64,000 bases of DNA from Methylorubrum rhodesianum (GCF_014199985.1 NZ_JACHOS010000001.1:372001-436000), one strand, 5' to 3'; positions 47,467 to 56,956 are shown, counted from the first letter of the stretch. Notes: a model not told the origin generated them from the sequence alone. Translations and numbers: made by a program.

Positions 47467-48708
47467 GTGACGCTGAACCCCGCTCCCAATTCCTTCCGCA
47501 CCGGGCCGGACGAGCGCGGCCGCTTCGGCATCTTCGGCGGCCGCTTCGTGGCCGAGACGCTGATGCCGCTGATCCTCGACCTTGAGAAGGCTTACGCCGA
47601 TGCCAAGGCCGACCCGTCGTTCAAGGCGGATATGGAGTCCTACGGCACTCACTATATCGGGCGGCCGAGCCCGCTCTATTACGCCGAACGCCTGACCGAG
47701 CACCTGCGCGCTCAGGCGCCTGCAGGGCAGGGGGCGAAGATCTACTTCAAGCGCGAGGAGTTGAACCACACCGGTTCGCACAAGGTCAACAACGTGCTCG
47801 GCCAGATCCTGCTGGCCCGCCGCATGGGCAAGCCGCGGATCATCGCCGAGACGGGTGCGGGTCAGCACGGGGTCGCCACGGCGACCCTCTGTGCCCGCTT
47901 CGGGCTGAAATGCGTGGTCTACATGGGCGCGGTCGATGTCGAGCGGCAGGCGCCGAACGTGTTCCGCATGAAGATGCTGGGCGCCGAGGTGGTGCCCGTG
48001 CAATCGGGCACGCGCACCCTCAAGGACGCCATGAACGAGGCCCTGCGCGACTGGGTGACGAACGTCGCTGACACCTTCTACTGTATCGGGACGGTGGCCG
48101 GACCTCACCCCTATCCGGCGATGGTGCGCGATTTCCAGTCGGTCATCGGCATCGAGACGAAGAAACAGATGCTGGAGATGGAGGGCCGCCTGCCGGACTC
48201 GCTCGTCGCCTGCATCGGCGGCGGTTCGAACGCCATGGGGCTGTTCCATCCTTTCCTCGACGATCGCGAGGTGGAGATCTACGGCGTCGAGGCCGCGGGT
48301 CACGGCGTACAGAGTGGCCTCCACGCCGCCTCGCTCACCGGCGGGAAGCCGGGCGTGCTGCATGGCAATCGGACCTACCTCCTGATGAACGAGGATGGCC
48401 AGATCGCCGACGCGCACTCGATCTCCGCGGGCCTCGATTACCCGGGTATCGGCCCCGAGCACGCGTGGCTGCACGAGATGGGCCGTGTCACTTACCTGTC
48501 GGCGACCGATTCGGAGACGCTGGAGGCGTTCAAGCTCTGCTCGATGCTCGAAGGCATCATCCCGGCCCTGGAGCCCGCCCACGCGCTGTCGAAGGTGCTG
48601 GAACTCGCGCCCGCCAAGCCGGCCGACCACCTGATGGTGATGAATCTGTCCGGACGCGGCGACAAGGACATTCCGCAGGTCGCCCAGATCTTCGGTCAGA
48701 CGCTCTGA
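47467..48708 (+). CDS. trpB: Tryptophan synthase beta subunit
   Basis: 413 residues from a GTG at 47467 with AAGGA upstream. Starts with [17 protein letters not shown]; the PLP lysine lies in HTGSHKVNN; substrate-loop [10 protein letters not shown]; phosphate-binding [11 protein letters not shown]-terminal [10 protein letters not shown]. It makes tryptophan from indole and serine. No trpA follows: a tRNA gene comes next, so the alpha subunit must be encoded elsewhere. Confidence 0.96.
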   Translation: MTLNPAPNSFRTGPDERGRFGIFGGRFVAETLMPLILDLEKAYADAKADPSFKADMESYGTHYIGRPSPLYYAERLTEHLRAQAPAGQGAKIYFKREELNHTGSHKVNNVLGQILLARRMGKPRIIAETGAGQHGVATATLCARFGLKCVVYMGAVDVERQAPNVFRMKMLGAEVVPVQSGTRTLKDAMNEALRDWVTNVADTFYCIGTVAGPHPYPAMVRDFQSVIGIETKKQMLEMEGRLPDSLVACIGGGSNAMGLFHPFLDDREVEIYGVEAAGHGVQSGLHAASLTGGKPGVLHGNRTYLLMNEDGQIADAHSISAGLDYPGIGPEHAWLHEMGRVTYLSATDSETLEAFKLCSMLEGIIPALEPAHALSKVLELAPAKPADHLMVMNLSGRGDKDIPQVAQIFGQTL

Positions 48709-48811
48709 GCGGGAGAATGGGCTCGGGGACCGCAACAGACCGTTGACACCGCCACGCCCTTCTCCATATACCGCGCCCACCGGACGACGCCTCGGCGCCG
48801 TCCGCGAGTGT

Positions 48812-48888
48812 GGCGGGGTAGCTCAGCTGGTTAGAGCAGAGGAATCATAATCCTTGTGTCGGGGGTTCAAATCCCTCCCTCGCTACCA
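48812..48888 (+). tRNA. tRNA-Met (anticodon CAT)
   Basis: Acceptor GGCGGGG pairs with CCTCGCT, with a G-U pair at the end, then D arm GCTCAGCTGGTTAGAGC, anticodon loop ATCATAA and T arm GGGGGTTCAAATCCCTC, with ACCA encoded. 77 nt. Its body resembles alphaproteobacterial elongator tRNA-Met; tRNA-Ile2 (lysidine-modified CAT) is the alternative but less likely. Confidence 0.93.
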
Positions 48889-49054
48889 ACTACTTCAGTG
48901 ACTTAGCTCAAAATTTTACTCCGGCGTGTGAACCGTCTTCGAGGTGAGTTGCACCGGAGGCTTGTCGGCCGATCGCGATGGGGATCTACGAACCCGCGAT
49001 CTGTGTGCTCTGTTCCATTCTGCCTCGGTTGCCGGTCGGTTCGGACCTCCCGCT

Positions 49055-49918
49055 TTAGCCTTTGGCGATCTTCCGACCGAGAAAATCGCGCATCAGCCGC
49101 GCGACCTCCGCGTGGTGCGTCTCCAATGCGAAGTGACCTGTGTCGAGGAAATGCACCTCGGCTTCGGGCAGGTCACGCCGGTAGGCCTCTGCACCGGGCG
49201 GAATGAAGAAGGGATCGTTGCGTCCCCAGACAGCCAGCAACGGCGGTCTGTGCGCCCGAAAGTAGGCCTGGAACGCGGGATAGAGCGCTACATTCGTGCG
49301 GTAGCTCAGGATCAGATCCAGCTGGATCTCCTGCGCCTCGGCCCGGCGCATGTAGTGCATGTCGAGGATCATTCCATCGGGCGAGACGAGGCCGGCAGGG
49401 GCACCGTGTTCGTACTGGACGTGGATGGCCGCGTCCGACAGCGAGCCGCGGCAGGCCTCGCGGTTCTCCGGGCTGGGATCGCGCCAGTAGGCCTGCCACG
49501 GCTCCCATTCGCTGCTTAGCCCCTCAATGTAGGCGTTGCCGTTTTGGGTGATGATGGCGCTGACGCGCTCCGGGTGACGCATCGCGAGGCGCAAACCCGT
49601 CGGCGCACCGTAGTCGAAGATGTAGAGCGAGTAGCGGGTCAGTCCCATCGCGTCGACGAATCCCTCGAGCACCTCGGCGAGACGGTCGAAGGTGTAGGCG
49701 AACGCTGCGCGCCCCGGCGCGACCGTGTTGCCGAAGCCGGGCAGGTCGGGTGCGACGACCCGATAGCGATCCGCGAGGAGCGGGATCAGGTCGCGGAACA
49801 TGTGACTTGCCGTCGGAAAGCCGTGCAGCAGGAGGATGACGGGCGCGTCCTGCGGACCGGCCTCCCGATAGAACATCTCGACATCGCCGACCTTCCGAGT
49901 CGCGTAATGGACAAACAT
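49055..49918 (-). CDS. Alpha/beta hydrolase, epoxide hydrolase/dehalogenase-like
   Basis: 287 residues; ATG at 49918 after GGGGAGATCAGG. Oxyanion motif LLHGFPTASHMF, nucleophile elbow IFDYGAPTG with an aspartate (Asp102), cap domain about 140-220, and catalytic His in DTGHFALETHH. An Asp nucleophile fits epoxide hydrolases and haloalkane/haloacetate dehalogenases rather than esterases. It diverges from a truncated LysR-type regulator gene that probably once controlled it. Confidence 0.85.
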   Translation of the reverse strand: MFVHYATRKVGDVEMFYREAGPQDAPVILLLHGFPTASHMFRDLIPLLADRYRVVAPDLPGFGNTVAPGRAAFAYTFDRLAEVLEGFVDAMGLTRYSLYIFDYGAPTGLRLAMRHPERVSAIITQNGNAYIEGLSSEWEPWQAYWRDPSPENREACRGSLSDAAIHVQYEHGAPAGLVSPDGMILDMHYMRRAEAQEIQLDLILSYRTNVALYPAFQAYFRAHRPPLLAVWGRNDPFFIPPGAEAYRRDLPEAEVHFLDTGHFALETHHAEVARLMRDFLGRKIAKG

Positions 49919-50114
49919 CCTGATCTCCCCTCCATTCCGCCGGGCGCAAGCATCGGGCGCTGCGGACAGAGGACAGGCAGCGTCGGCACCGGGCCGATCC
50001 TGAGCCCCAACTTGAGCGCCGCGATCAGGCGGCAACGCTCCGATCCGTCTTCGACCGATTTCGTTGCTGCTGCGCGCCGGACTGCGTTGCGGAACAGGTA
50101 GCACTCCACGCGAT

Positions 50115-50161
50115 TTGCAATAATACCGGTTACTTGCAAGATCCTGTTTCAGGATTTGCAA
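50115..50161. promoter_or_regulatory. Likely LysR operator region
   Basis: The palindromic hexamer TTGCAA occurs three times (50115, 50134, 50156), and ATCCTG-TTT-CAGGAT (50141-50155) is a perfect inverted repeat between the last two. It sits between the divergent hydrolase and LysR-type genes, where such a regulator would bind. Confidence 0.5.
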
Positions 50162-50163
50162 TA

Positions 50164-50286
50164 GTGTATCCTCTCGACGCCGCAGACCTGTTCGTTGCCG
50201 TCAGGGACGAGGGCTCCTTTGCAGCGGCGGTGCGCAGATCCGGCGTAGCGCCGGTGAGTGTCACTGGGCGGTCGCGGTGTTGTTAA
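50164..50286 (+). pseudogene. Truncated LysR-family regulator
   Basis: From GTG 50164 the frame reads a LysR N-terminus (PLDAADLFVAVRDEGSFAAA, then VRRSGVAPVSVTGR), i.e. the first part of the winged helix-turn-helix, and stops at TAA 50284 after about 40 codons. The family is about 300 residues long. Sequence homology is lost where IS-like sequence begins, so the rest of the gene has been deleted or displaced. The divergent hydrolase may now be deregulated. Confidence 0.75.
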
Positions 50287-50473
50287 AGCGGCTTAGCGAC
50301 TGACTGATGCACTGCTCGTTCCGCGCGCTGCGCCTGATGGAGAGCGGGGAACAGCAAGCAGCTGTGCACTCCATCCTCCGGCCCACCTCGTCCAATGCCG
50401 CACCCTGCTCCGCCCTTCGCAGGGCAGCGGCGATCTGTTCGTTCGGGAGGCCGTTGCGAGGCATGGCATCCAC
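50287..50473 (-). mobile_element. Remnant of an IS3-family transposase orfA
   Basis: On the minus strand, from ATG 50464, the frame reads PRNGLPNEQIAAALRRAEQG followed by AALDEVGRRM, closely like the helix-turn-helix N-terminus of IS3-family OrfA (NEQI..ALR.AE.G....EVCRRMG). The similarity ends near 50372; what follows is not OrfA-like in any frame. Terminal repeats were not found. It abuts the truncated LysR gene. Confidence 0.65.
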
Positions 50474-50832
50474 CCTCCGAAAGGGTCCGAGAGGCTTGAA
50501 ACAAATCGCCTTCAGCTAGGACCAGTTCGGTGGGTCCGGGTCATGCGAAATTCGCCTTTGCAGCTGGGCCGGGCAGGGCCGGCTCGTCGCAAATGCCCGC
50601 TCGATCGCACCCGAAGGACTCACGATCCGAGCTGGCACAACAGAGATTATCAGCGGCCGTGTGACGGATTTTGTTCCTGCGGCATCAGGAAATTCTGCAT
50701 CGGCATCGCTCGAATATGGCTGAGTTCTCAGCGTCAGAACGAATACCAACCAAAATCAATTGACGCATATTATTTAGCCCTGTAATCAAATCGACATTCT
50801 AGCGGAAAGGCGTCTGACAAGGATGGCGTCCG
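50474..50832. other. Decayed sequence after the IS remnant
   Basis: 359 bp without a complete gene. On the plus strand, a frame of about 50 codons ending at TGA 50721-50723 reads GRLVANARSIAPEGLTIRAG followed by TTEIISGRVTDFVPAASGNS. It looks protein-like and may be the tail of a lost exported protein, but it has no start. The rest shows nothing recognisable. Confidence 0.3.
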
Positions 50833-51897
50833 ATGGAACCGAAACGCACAAATACGACCGGTTACATACCGGCTGTGGCAGCTATCGTCTCGATAGTCTA
50901 TTTTTCTCTGCCGGCCTTTGCACAAGTCACGGACAGCCGGCCTCCTGCCGATGCCGCTGCACCCGGCAGCAGAAGCGATGCAGATCCTGGGCAGGGCAGC
51001 ACATCTGAGGTCTTCTTTGCTACCCACGATGTTTCCGGGAAGCTCGGCAATCCTCTCCCGCTGGAAATAAAGCTCGTCCGTACAGGCAGCATCTCGATCG
51101 AAGCCATCCTCCTTCTGGGCCTGCCCCGAGGCGTGACGATCAGTGACTCGACCAACTCCTTCTCGCCATCAGACGACAAAGGAGACGTGGACATCAGAAC
51201 GTGGGACCTCCCGAACATAAAGATCATGCAGACCGACGAGCGCGAGAGCCGCTTCTCGCTCGCCGTAGCAGCGATCTGGACTTCGGGGTCCGGCGGAAAG
51301 ACCAATGTCGCGACGAGCCTTGTCAACGTCAGTTTCCGCCCCGATGGTCCTGATCGTACCATCACCGCCGGCGGCGAGCTGCGAAGCTCCGAGACGCCTG
51401 CGGCCGCAAGCCGGGAGACACCGTCCCCCCTTCAGGTCACCGCCAGCGCTGTGGCCTCCGATTCACCGGCCAGGACCGAAACTGTCGTGGTGCCATCGGC
51501 TCGAGGCACACCTCTCACGAACACGGCAGAGATCGATCGTCCGGCATCGCCCGCCGTCCCAGAGAAAAGAGTGACCGCTGAGGGCGACACGCCGCGGCTC
51601 ACGCCTCCCGTGGAAACCGCACGGCCGACGGTGCAGGCGGACCCGCTGGTTGAGCGAGCCAGAGGCCTGATACGGCTCGGCGATATCAGCGGTGCCCGAC
51701 TTCTGCTGGAGCGCGCACAGGCGCGCAATGCACCGAACGCGACCTTCCTCCTGGCACAGACCTGGGATCCGGACATGCTGCGGCGCTGGCACGTGCGTGG
51801 CCTGAGGGCCGATCCGGATCTCGCCAGAAGCCTATACGCCAAGGCCGCAAGTCAGAGACAGACGGATGAGCGGCTGCTCGCCGCAACAGGTCGCTGA
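50833..51897 (+). CDS. Exported protein of unknown function with Sel1-like C-terminus
   Basis: 354 residues. A signal peptide or anchor near 10-31 (IVSIVYFSLPAFAQ). Residues 55-175 form a beta-rich domain with LGNPLPLEIKL; 180-275 are a low-complexity Pro/Thr/Ser/Ala linker. The C-terminus (280-345: GLIRLGDISGARLLLERAQAR, LARSLYAKAAS) resembles Sel1/TPR helical repeats. I do not recognise the whole. A TAXI-type binding protein gene follows 45 nt downstream, so the two may be one unit. Confidence 0.65.
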   Translation: MEPKRTNTTGYIPAVAAIVSIVYFSLPAFAQVTDSRPPADAAAPGSRSDADPGQGSTSEVFFATHDVSGKLGNPLPLEIKLVRTGSISIEAILLLGLPRGVTISDSTNSFSPSDDKGDVDIRTWDLPNIKIMQTDERESRFSLAVAAIWTSGSGGKTNVATSLVNVSFRPDGPDRTITAGGELRSSETPAAASRETPSPLQVTASAVASDSPARTETVVVPSARGTPLTNTAEIDRPASPAVPEKRVTAEGDTPRLTPPVETARPTVQADPLVERARGLIRLGDISGARLLLERAQARNAPNATFLLAQTWDPDMLRRWHVRGLRADPDLARSLYAKAASQRQTDERLLAATGR

Positions 51898-51942
51898 CGG
51901 CACGCCGTGAAGTAGGTCCGACGACCACCGAGGGACACGCAT

Positions 51943-53058
51943 ATGTCGAGGCTTGCCCTGTACACTGCCATCCTCGGGATCGCCTTGATGGCGAGCGATC
52001 CTGTCGCGGGTGCCTCTGACACTGCACCGGTCGATGCCGGCCCCACCACGGAAGCTGCCCTCGGCGAGCGCATGAACGCCAACACCGTCACGGTGGTGAC
52101 CGGTACGCCCGGCGGAACCTACTTCCGCGTCGGCGCCGAGTTGTCCTTCGTGCTGGATGACGGCGATAAGCTGCGGATCTTACCGATACTCGGCAAAGGA
52201 GCGGGCGAGAACGCTTACGACATCCGCTTCCTGAAGGGCGTTGATCTCGGTTTCGTTCGCACCGATACCCTGGATCAGCTGCGGCAAGACAAGCGCTTGA
52301 AAAACATTGAGCAGCAGATCCAATACATTGCCAAGCTATTCAACGACGAGCTGCACATCATCGCGCCGAAATCGGTGCGATCCGTGAGCGATCTCGCCGG
52401 CAAGCGGATCAGCTTCGACGTCAAGGGCAGCGGTACCGACTATAGCGGCCGGGCCATGTTCCGCGAACTCGGCGTCACTGTGGACGGTATCAACGTCGAT
52501 CAGCCCACTGCCCTCGAGATGCTGCGCAACGGGGAAATCGAGGCGGTCGTGTCGGTGGCAGCCAAGCCGGTGGCTTTCATCGCGAACTTCGATCCGGGCG
52601 AACGCTTCCATTTCGTGACGGCGCCCTACCCGGACACGATGAACGAAGCCTACGTCCCCGCGACCCTGACGCGGACTGATTATCCGAAATTTGTCGGCGA
52701 AGAGGCAGTGGAGACCGTCGCCGTCGGCACAGTTCTCGGGGTCTACAACAGCCCGAGGGGATCGGCGCGCTATGAGAAGCTCGTCCGCTTCGTCGAGGCC
52801 TTCTTCGGCAAGTTCGACAAGTTTCTGGCTCCGCCGCGGCATCCAAAATGGCGGGAGGTCAACCTCGCGGCTTCGGTGAAGGGTTGGAAGCGCTTCCGGC
52901 CGGCGCAGGATTGGCTCGACCGCCACAAGGAGCAGGAGGCCCTCGCCCAGCCGGATCTGGACCGGTTCTTCCAGTCGCAAGCCGAGCGGCCGGCCGGGAA
53001 GGAGGAGATCTACCAAGCCTATCTGAAGTGGCGGCAAGCGCAGACACCGGCTCGATAA
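51943..53058 (+). CDS. TAXI-family solute-binding protein
   Basis: 371 residues. Signal peptide 1-24 (LGIALMASDPVAGA). TAXI fold from about 47: VTVVTGTPGGTYFRVGAELSFVL, LGFVRTDTLDQL, DLAGKRISFDVKGSGTDYSGRAMFRELGV and IEAVVSVAAKPVAF. Most TAXI proteins deliver solutes to a fused DctQM membrane protein; no such transporter gene is here, so this may work with a distant one or serve as a sensor. The C-terminal 60 residues (KEQEALAQPDLDRFFQSQ) go beyond the usual domain. Confidence 0.82.
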   Translation: MSRLALYTAILGIALMASDPVAGASDTAPVDAGPTTEAALGERMNANTVTVVTGTPGGTYFRVGAELSFVLDDGDKLRILPILGKGAGENAYDIRFLKGVDLGFVRTDTLDQLRQDKRLKNIEQQIQYIAKLFNDELHIIAPKSVRSVSDLAGKRISFDVKGSGTDYSGRAMFRELGVTVDGINVDQPTALEMLRNGEIEAVVSVAAKPVAFIANFDPGERFHFVTAPYPDTMNEAYVPATLTRTDYPKFVGEEAVETVAVGTVLGVYNSPRGSARYEKLVRFVEAFFGKFDKFLAPPRHPKWREVNLAASVKGWKRFRPAQDWLDRHKEQEALAQPDLDRFFQSQAERPAGKEEIYQAYLKWRQAQTPAR

Positions 53059-53581
53059 TCTTAAAGTTCAGCACTCTCGAACATGCCAGTTTTGATGCTC
53101 GGGTCCCGATCAAAAGACGGAGTTTTGCAGACCAACGACATGAAAGTTGATCGCCGGGAAAAATAGGGCGTTGATCCGCCATCGGATCATGCAGGCTTTG
53201 TCGTGATGCTCATTGCCCGATGGGCTGCCGAAGATTCGAACCGACCGGCCATCCGCGACCCTCGTCTCTCATGTTGCGCGATGCGCGTCATCGATCGAGC
53301 CCTGAGTAATCAGCCGAGTGGCTGTGCCGAATGCCCGAAGCAACCACTGAGGGGCGCCGACGCACCGACCGAATCTGTCACGATGATCCCAGCGCCCGCG
53401 CGCCCGCGGCCGTGGCCGTGGCCGCATCCGGCACAGGATATACTGCCTAAAGCAGAACAGTCCGCCGGTATCAGAAACGTGATCTCGAAATACCAGCAAG
53501 CAGCCGGAACCGGTTTGTGCGCAACTCGTTTGTGCACCGCTGCCGTCTTGGCAGTTCGAGGTGTGAGGGAGCGGCGCGTCC
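53059..53581. other. Intergenic region before the PAS/LuxR regulator
   Basis: 523 bp with short open frames only. A purine/pyrimidine-rich short repeat (GGCCGT units, about 53400-53425) is present. No clear gene or operator. Confidence 0.4.
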
Positions 53582-55042
53582 GTGACGGTCGATGTCGACA
53601 GGCATGAGCTGCGGCAGATCATTGCCGGCCTGAGCGAAGGCGTGATCCTGGTCGAGCCCGATCAGACCATCGCCTACGCGAACGAAGCCGCGCTCGCCAT
53701 GCACGGGGTCGACAGCATCGACGAGCTCGGGACTGACGTCGATGCCTATCGCGCGCGCTTCGCCCTGCGCTATCGCAACAACCGGACGCCGGACCATTAT
53801 CCCATCGAGCGCGTCGTCGCAGGCGAGCAGTTCCACGACGTCGTCGTTGAGGTTCGGCGCGCCGATCGGCCGGAGATCGACTTCGTCCACTCCCTGCGCA
53901 GCCTGGTCGCAACCGACCGGGACGGGCATCCGAGCTGTCTTGCCCTGATCCTGAAGGACGTATCTGATCAGTTCGAGGCCGAGCAGCGGTTCGAGGCCAC
54001 GTTCAACGCGAACCCGGCACCGGCGGTCATCACCCGGCTGTCGGATCTGCGACACGTCAAGGTCAATGCCGGCTTCCTCGAGATGACCGGGCACACCCGC
54101 GATGCCGTCATCGGGCGCAGCGCCTACGAGGTCGATGTCCTGGCCGGCGCACGCAACCGCGAGCTTGCCATCAACCGTCTGAACGAGGGCGCCACCATTC
54201 CGCAGATGGAGGCCTGCCTGACGCTGCCGGATGGCGACAGCCGCTTCGTCATCGTCGCCGGCCAGCCGATCGAAATGGGCGATGAGCCCTGCATGCTCTT
54301 CACGTTCGCCGACCTCGAATTGCGCCGCAAGGCCGAGGCCGCCCTGCGCCAGAGCGAGGAGCGCTTCGCCAAGGCGTTCCGGCTGACGCCTGTTCCGACC
54401 CTGCTTGCACGCTTCGACACCTTCACGGTGACCGGCGTCAACGAGGCGTTCACCCGGGTCTTCGGTCACGGTGAGGACGGGGTCGTCGGGCGCTCGTTCA
54501 CCGAGATCGGGCTGTGGGTCGCGGAGGGGACGCGCGAGCGGTTCGAGGACACGGTGCGGCGAACCGGCTTCGTCTCCGGTCAGGAGGTTTGTCTCCGCCA
54601 CGAGGACGGAACCGAGCTCGACTGTCTCGCCTCCGGCGAACGCATCGAGATCGGGGAGGCGACGTTCGCGCTTCTGGTGCTTCAGGACATAACCGAGCGC
54701 AAGCGCGGCGAGCGGGAGTTGTTCGAGGCGATCGAGGCGGTGATGGCCGACACCTCGTGGTTCAGCCGCGGGCTCATCGAGAAGCTGGCCAACCTGCGCC
54801 AGCCCGGACCTCAGGACGGCGATGGAGCGAGCCCGACCCTGACGGTGCGCGAGCGACAGATCCTGAACCTGATCTGCTCAGGACTCGCCGACGACGCCAT
54901 CGCCAAGCGGCTCAACCTCTCGCGCAACACGGTGCGCAACCACGGCGCCGCACTCTATCGCAAGCTCGGCGTCCACAAGCGGGCGGAGGCGGTGATCTGG
55001 GGGCGCGAGAACGGCTTCCCACTTCCATCCCCCGGTACTTAA
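53582..55042 (+). CDS. Multi-PAS sensor-regulator with LuxR-type DNA-binding domain
   Basis: 486 residues from a GTG at 53582. Three PAS domains: about 5-125, 133-250 and 258-378 (the last ends with the PAC-like VLQDITERKRGERELFEAIEA). A LuxR/GerE helix-turn-helix follows (about 415-475: LTVRERQILNLICSGLADDAIAKRLNLSRNTVRNH is the recognition core). A one-component regulator in which a PAS ligand or partner controls DNA binding. It precedes the run of small stress-protein genes, and could control them; that is inference. Confidence 0.85.
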   Translation: MTVDVDRHELRQIIAGLSEGVILVEPDQTIAYANEAALAMHGVDSIDELGTDVDAYRARFALRYRNNRTPDHYPIERVVAGEQFHDVVVEVRRADRPEIDFVHSLRSLVATDRDGHPSCLALILKDVSDQFEAEQRFEATFNANPAPAVITRLSDLRHVKVNAGFLEMTGHTRDAVIGRSAYEVDVLAGARNRELAINRLNEGATIPQMEACLTLPDGDSRFVIVAGQPIEMGDEPCMLFTFADLELRRKAEAALRQSEERFAKAFRLTPVPTLLARFDTFTVTGVNEAFTRVFGHGEDGVVGRSFTEIGLWVAEGTRERFEDTVRRTGFVSGQEVCLRHEDGTELDCLASGERIEIGEATFALLVLQDITERKRGERELFEAIEAVMADTSWFSRGLIEKLANLRQPGPQDGDGASPTLTVRERQILNLICSGLADDAIAKRLNLSRNTVRNHGAALYRKLGVHKRAEAVIWGRENGFPLPSPGT

Positions 55043-55137
55043 AAACCGGTCTACTGGTATTTCCATACTATTGAATAGCGCAATCGATCGAACATCTGAA
55101 GCGCGCCGGAGACTTTCCGGCAACTGACGTCGCGCCT

Positions 55138-55293
55138 GTGATCGAGGGCGCGAAACCAGCTTCCGTCGAGCACGTGAAGGGCTCGCTGAAGAAGGCCATC
55201 GGAAAGCTCACCGGGGATGCCCGCGTCGAGGCCGAGGGCCGAACGGAAAAGCGCAGGATGCGACCGCCGGAGACGGAGTCGCCCCGCGACTGA
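55138..55293 (+). CDS. Short CsbD-like protein or fragment
   Basis: From GTG 55138 the frame encodes 51 residues containing VEHVKGSLKKAIGKLTGDAR, a good match to the CsbD core (VKG..KEA.GK.TGD...EAEG). The frame is open upstream to a TGA near 55072 but lacks a good start and ribosome site. The C-terminal RRMRPPETESPRD is unlike CsbD. It is probably a partial or decaying copy next to intact ones. Confidence 0.4.
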   Translation: MIEGAKPASVEHVKGSLKKAIGKLTGDARVEAEGRTEKRRMRPPETESPRD

Positions 55294-55360
55294 GCCGGGA
55301 TTCAACCGGCGCCGCGTGAAGGCGGTGCCTCTCAGGACCGACACTAAACAGGAGACCCAC

Positions 55361-55702
55361 ATGGTCGATACGGACAGGATCACGGGTGCCGCGAAGGAAC
55401 TCGGCGGCAAGGTGCAGGGCGCGGTCGGCGACCTGACCGGCTCGCGCAGCGACGCGGTCGAGGGCCGCCTCCGCGAAGCCCAGGGCAGCGCCGAGAACGT
55501 CTACGGCCAGGCCAAGGATACGGTCCGACAGGCCGCCGACGAGGCCTACGAGGCAGCCGAGGACGCCTACGAGCAGGGGCGGCGCTACCTGCGCGGGGGC
55601 TCGCGCGAAGTCGGTGAGTACGTCTCCGACGCGCCCGTCGCCTCGCTTCTCGTCGCGGGCGCGGTCGGCTTCGTCCTCGGCCTGCTCGTCAGCAAACTCT
55701 GA
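55361..55702 (+). CDS. CsbD-like protein with C-terminal membrane anchor
   Basis: 113 residues; ATG at 55361 with GGAG upstream. CsbD-type N-terminus (DRITGAAKELGGKVQGAVGDLTGSRSDAVEGR), a helical stretch of Ala, Glu, Tyr and Asp, then a C-terminal hydrophobic segment VASLLVAGAVGFVLGLLVSK, as in ElaB/YqjD ribosome-binding membrane proteins. Probably a general-stress membrane protein. Confidence 0.8.
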   Translation: MVDTDRITGAAKELGGKVQGAVGDLTGSRSDAVEGRLREAQGSAENVYGQAKDTVRQAADEAYEAAEDAYEQGRRYLRGGSREVGEYVSDAPVASLLVAGAVGFVLGLLVSKL

Positions 55703-55743
55703 TCCTTCCGCATCCCGCCTTCAACGACCATCGGAGTACACGC

Positions 55744-56655
55744 GTGACCACGATCACAAGCCCTTCCTCCGTCGCATCCGCCGACACCCGGGCCGCCCTT
55801 CTCAACGAAGTGTCCTGGGGGGCCATTCTGGCCGGCACCGTCATCGCGATCGTGACGCAGGTCGTCCTGAATCTCGTCGGTGTTGGGGTCGGCCTAGCCT
55901 CCGTCGGGACCAATGCCGCCGACAACCCAACCGCCTCGACCTTCTCGCTGGGCGCGGGGCTGTGGTTCGTGGCTTCCGGCATCGCCGCCTCGCTGGCTGG
56001 CGGTCTTGTCGCGGGTCGCCTGTCCGGCAAGTCCCTGCCGGGCGCCGCGGCCCTGCACGGGCTCGTCTCATGGGCGGTCACCACCCTGGTGGTTCTGTAT
56101 CTGCTGACTTCCGCGGCGAGCGGACTGGCCGGCGGCACGCTGAGCACGGTCTCGAGCGCACTCGGAGGCGCGGGCAACCTCGTAGGCGGCACCGTGCAGA
56201 CGGCCGCCCAGGCGGCGGCACCGTCGCTGTCCAAGATCTCGAACCCGCTCGACGGGATCGAGCAGAAGGTCCGCGAACAATCCGCCGGTCAGGATCCGCA
56301 GGCGGCGCGTGACGCCGCAGTCGCCGCCGTCCGGGCCGTTCTCACCGGCGATCCTGCGCAGAAGGAGCAGGCCAAGAACCGCGCGGCAGACGCGCTCGCC
56401 AAGGCGCAGGGCATCTCTCCGGATCAGGCCAAGACGCAGATCGACGATTACCAGAAGCAGTACGAGCAGGCCGTGACGACGGCCAAGCAGAAGGCTGAGG
56501 CCGCTGCCGTCACCGCCAAGTCCGCGGCCACGCAGGGTGCCTTCTACGCCGCCCTCGCGCTCGTCCTCGGTGGGCTCGCCGCCTTCTTCGGCGGCCGCCT
56601 CGGCGCCCCGGCCCCGGTCACCGCATTCGGCACCTACGACGCCCGTCGCGCCTGA
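55744..56655 (+). CDS. PhnA-like membrane protein
   Basis: 303 residues from GTG 55744 with CGGAG upstream. Membrane segments near 25-48, 68-92 and 102-122, a soluble Ala/Gln/Lys-rich coiled-coil-like middle (155-260), and a last membrane segment 265-285. The first part matches alphaproteobacterial proteins annotated PhnA-like, of unknown function (not the phosphonoacetate hydrolase). It is embedded among CsbD-type stress genes. Confidence 0.7.
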   Translation: MTTITSPSSVASADTRAALLNEVSWGAILAGTVIAIVTQVVLNLVGVGVGLASVGTNAADNPTASTFSLGAGLWFVASGIAASLAGGLVAGRLSGKSLPGAAALHGLVSWAVTTLVVLYLLTSAASGLAGGTLSTVSSALGGAGNLVGGTVQTAAQAAAPSLSKISNPLDGIEQKVREQSAGQDPQAARDAAVAAVRAVLTGDPAQKEQAKNRAADALAKAQGISPDQAKTQIDDYQKQYEQAVTTAKQKAEAAAVTAKSAATQGAFYAALALVLGGLAAFFGGRLGAPAPVTAFGTYDARRA

Positions 56656-56742
56656 CCGCTTCCCCTCGGCTTCCGCCGCTGGGCGGGAGCCTCCCCAACC
56701 GGCCGAGCCGGTGACCACTCCCTCGAGACAGGAGCACATCCG

Positions 56743-56946
56743 ATGAGCAGCACGACCGACAAGATCAAGGGTCTGGCCAACGAGGCCGTCGGCAACATCA
56801 AGCAGGGCGTCGGCAACGCGACCGGCAATGACCGGCTCGTGGCCGAGGGCAAGGCGCAGGAGCTCAAGGGCGAGGCACAGAAGACAGTCGGCGACGTCAA
56901 GGACGGCGCCAAGAACCTCGCCGACGAGGTCACCGGCAAGCGCTGA
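56743..56946 (+). CDS. CsbD-family stress protein
   Basis: 67 residues, the canonical short form: [43 protein letters not shown]. Hydrophilic and probably disordered in solution; in other bacteria such genes are strongly induced in stationary phase and by general stress, with unknown molecular function. ATG at 56743 follows AGGAG. Confidence 0.9.
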   Translation: MSSTTDKIKGLANEAVGNIKQGVGNATGNDRLVAEGKAQELKGEAQKTVGDVKDGAKNLADEVTGKR

Positions 56947-56956
56947 CCTGGGGCAC

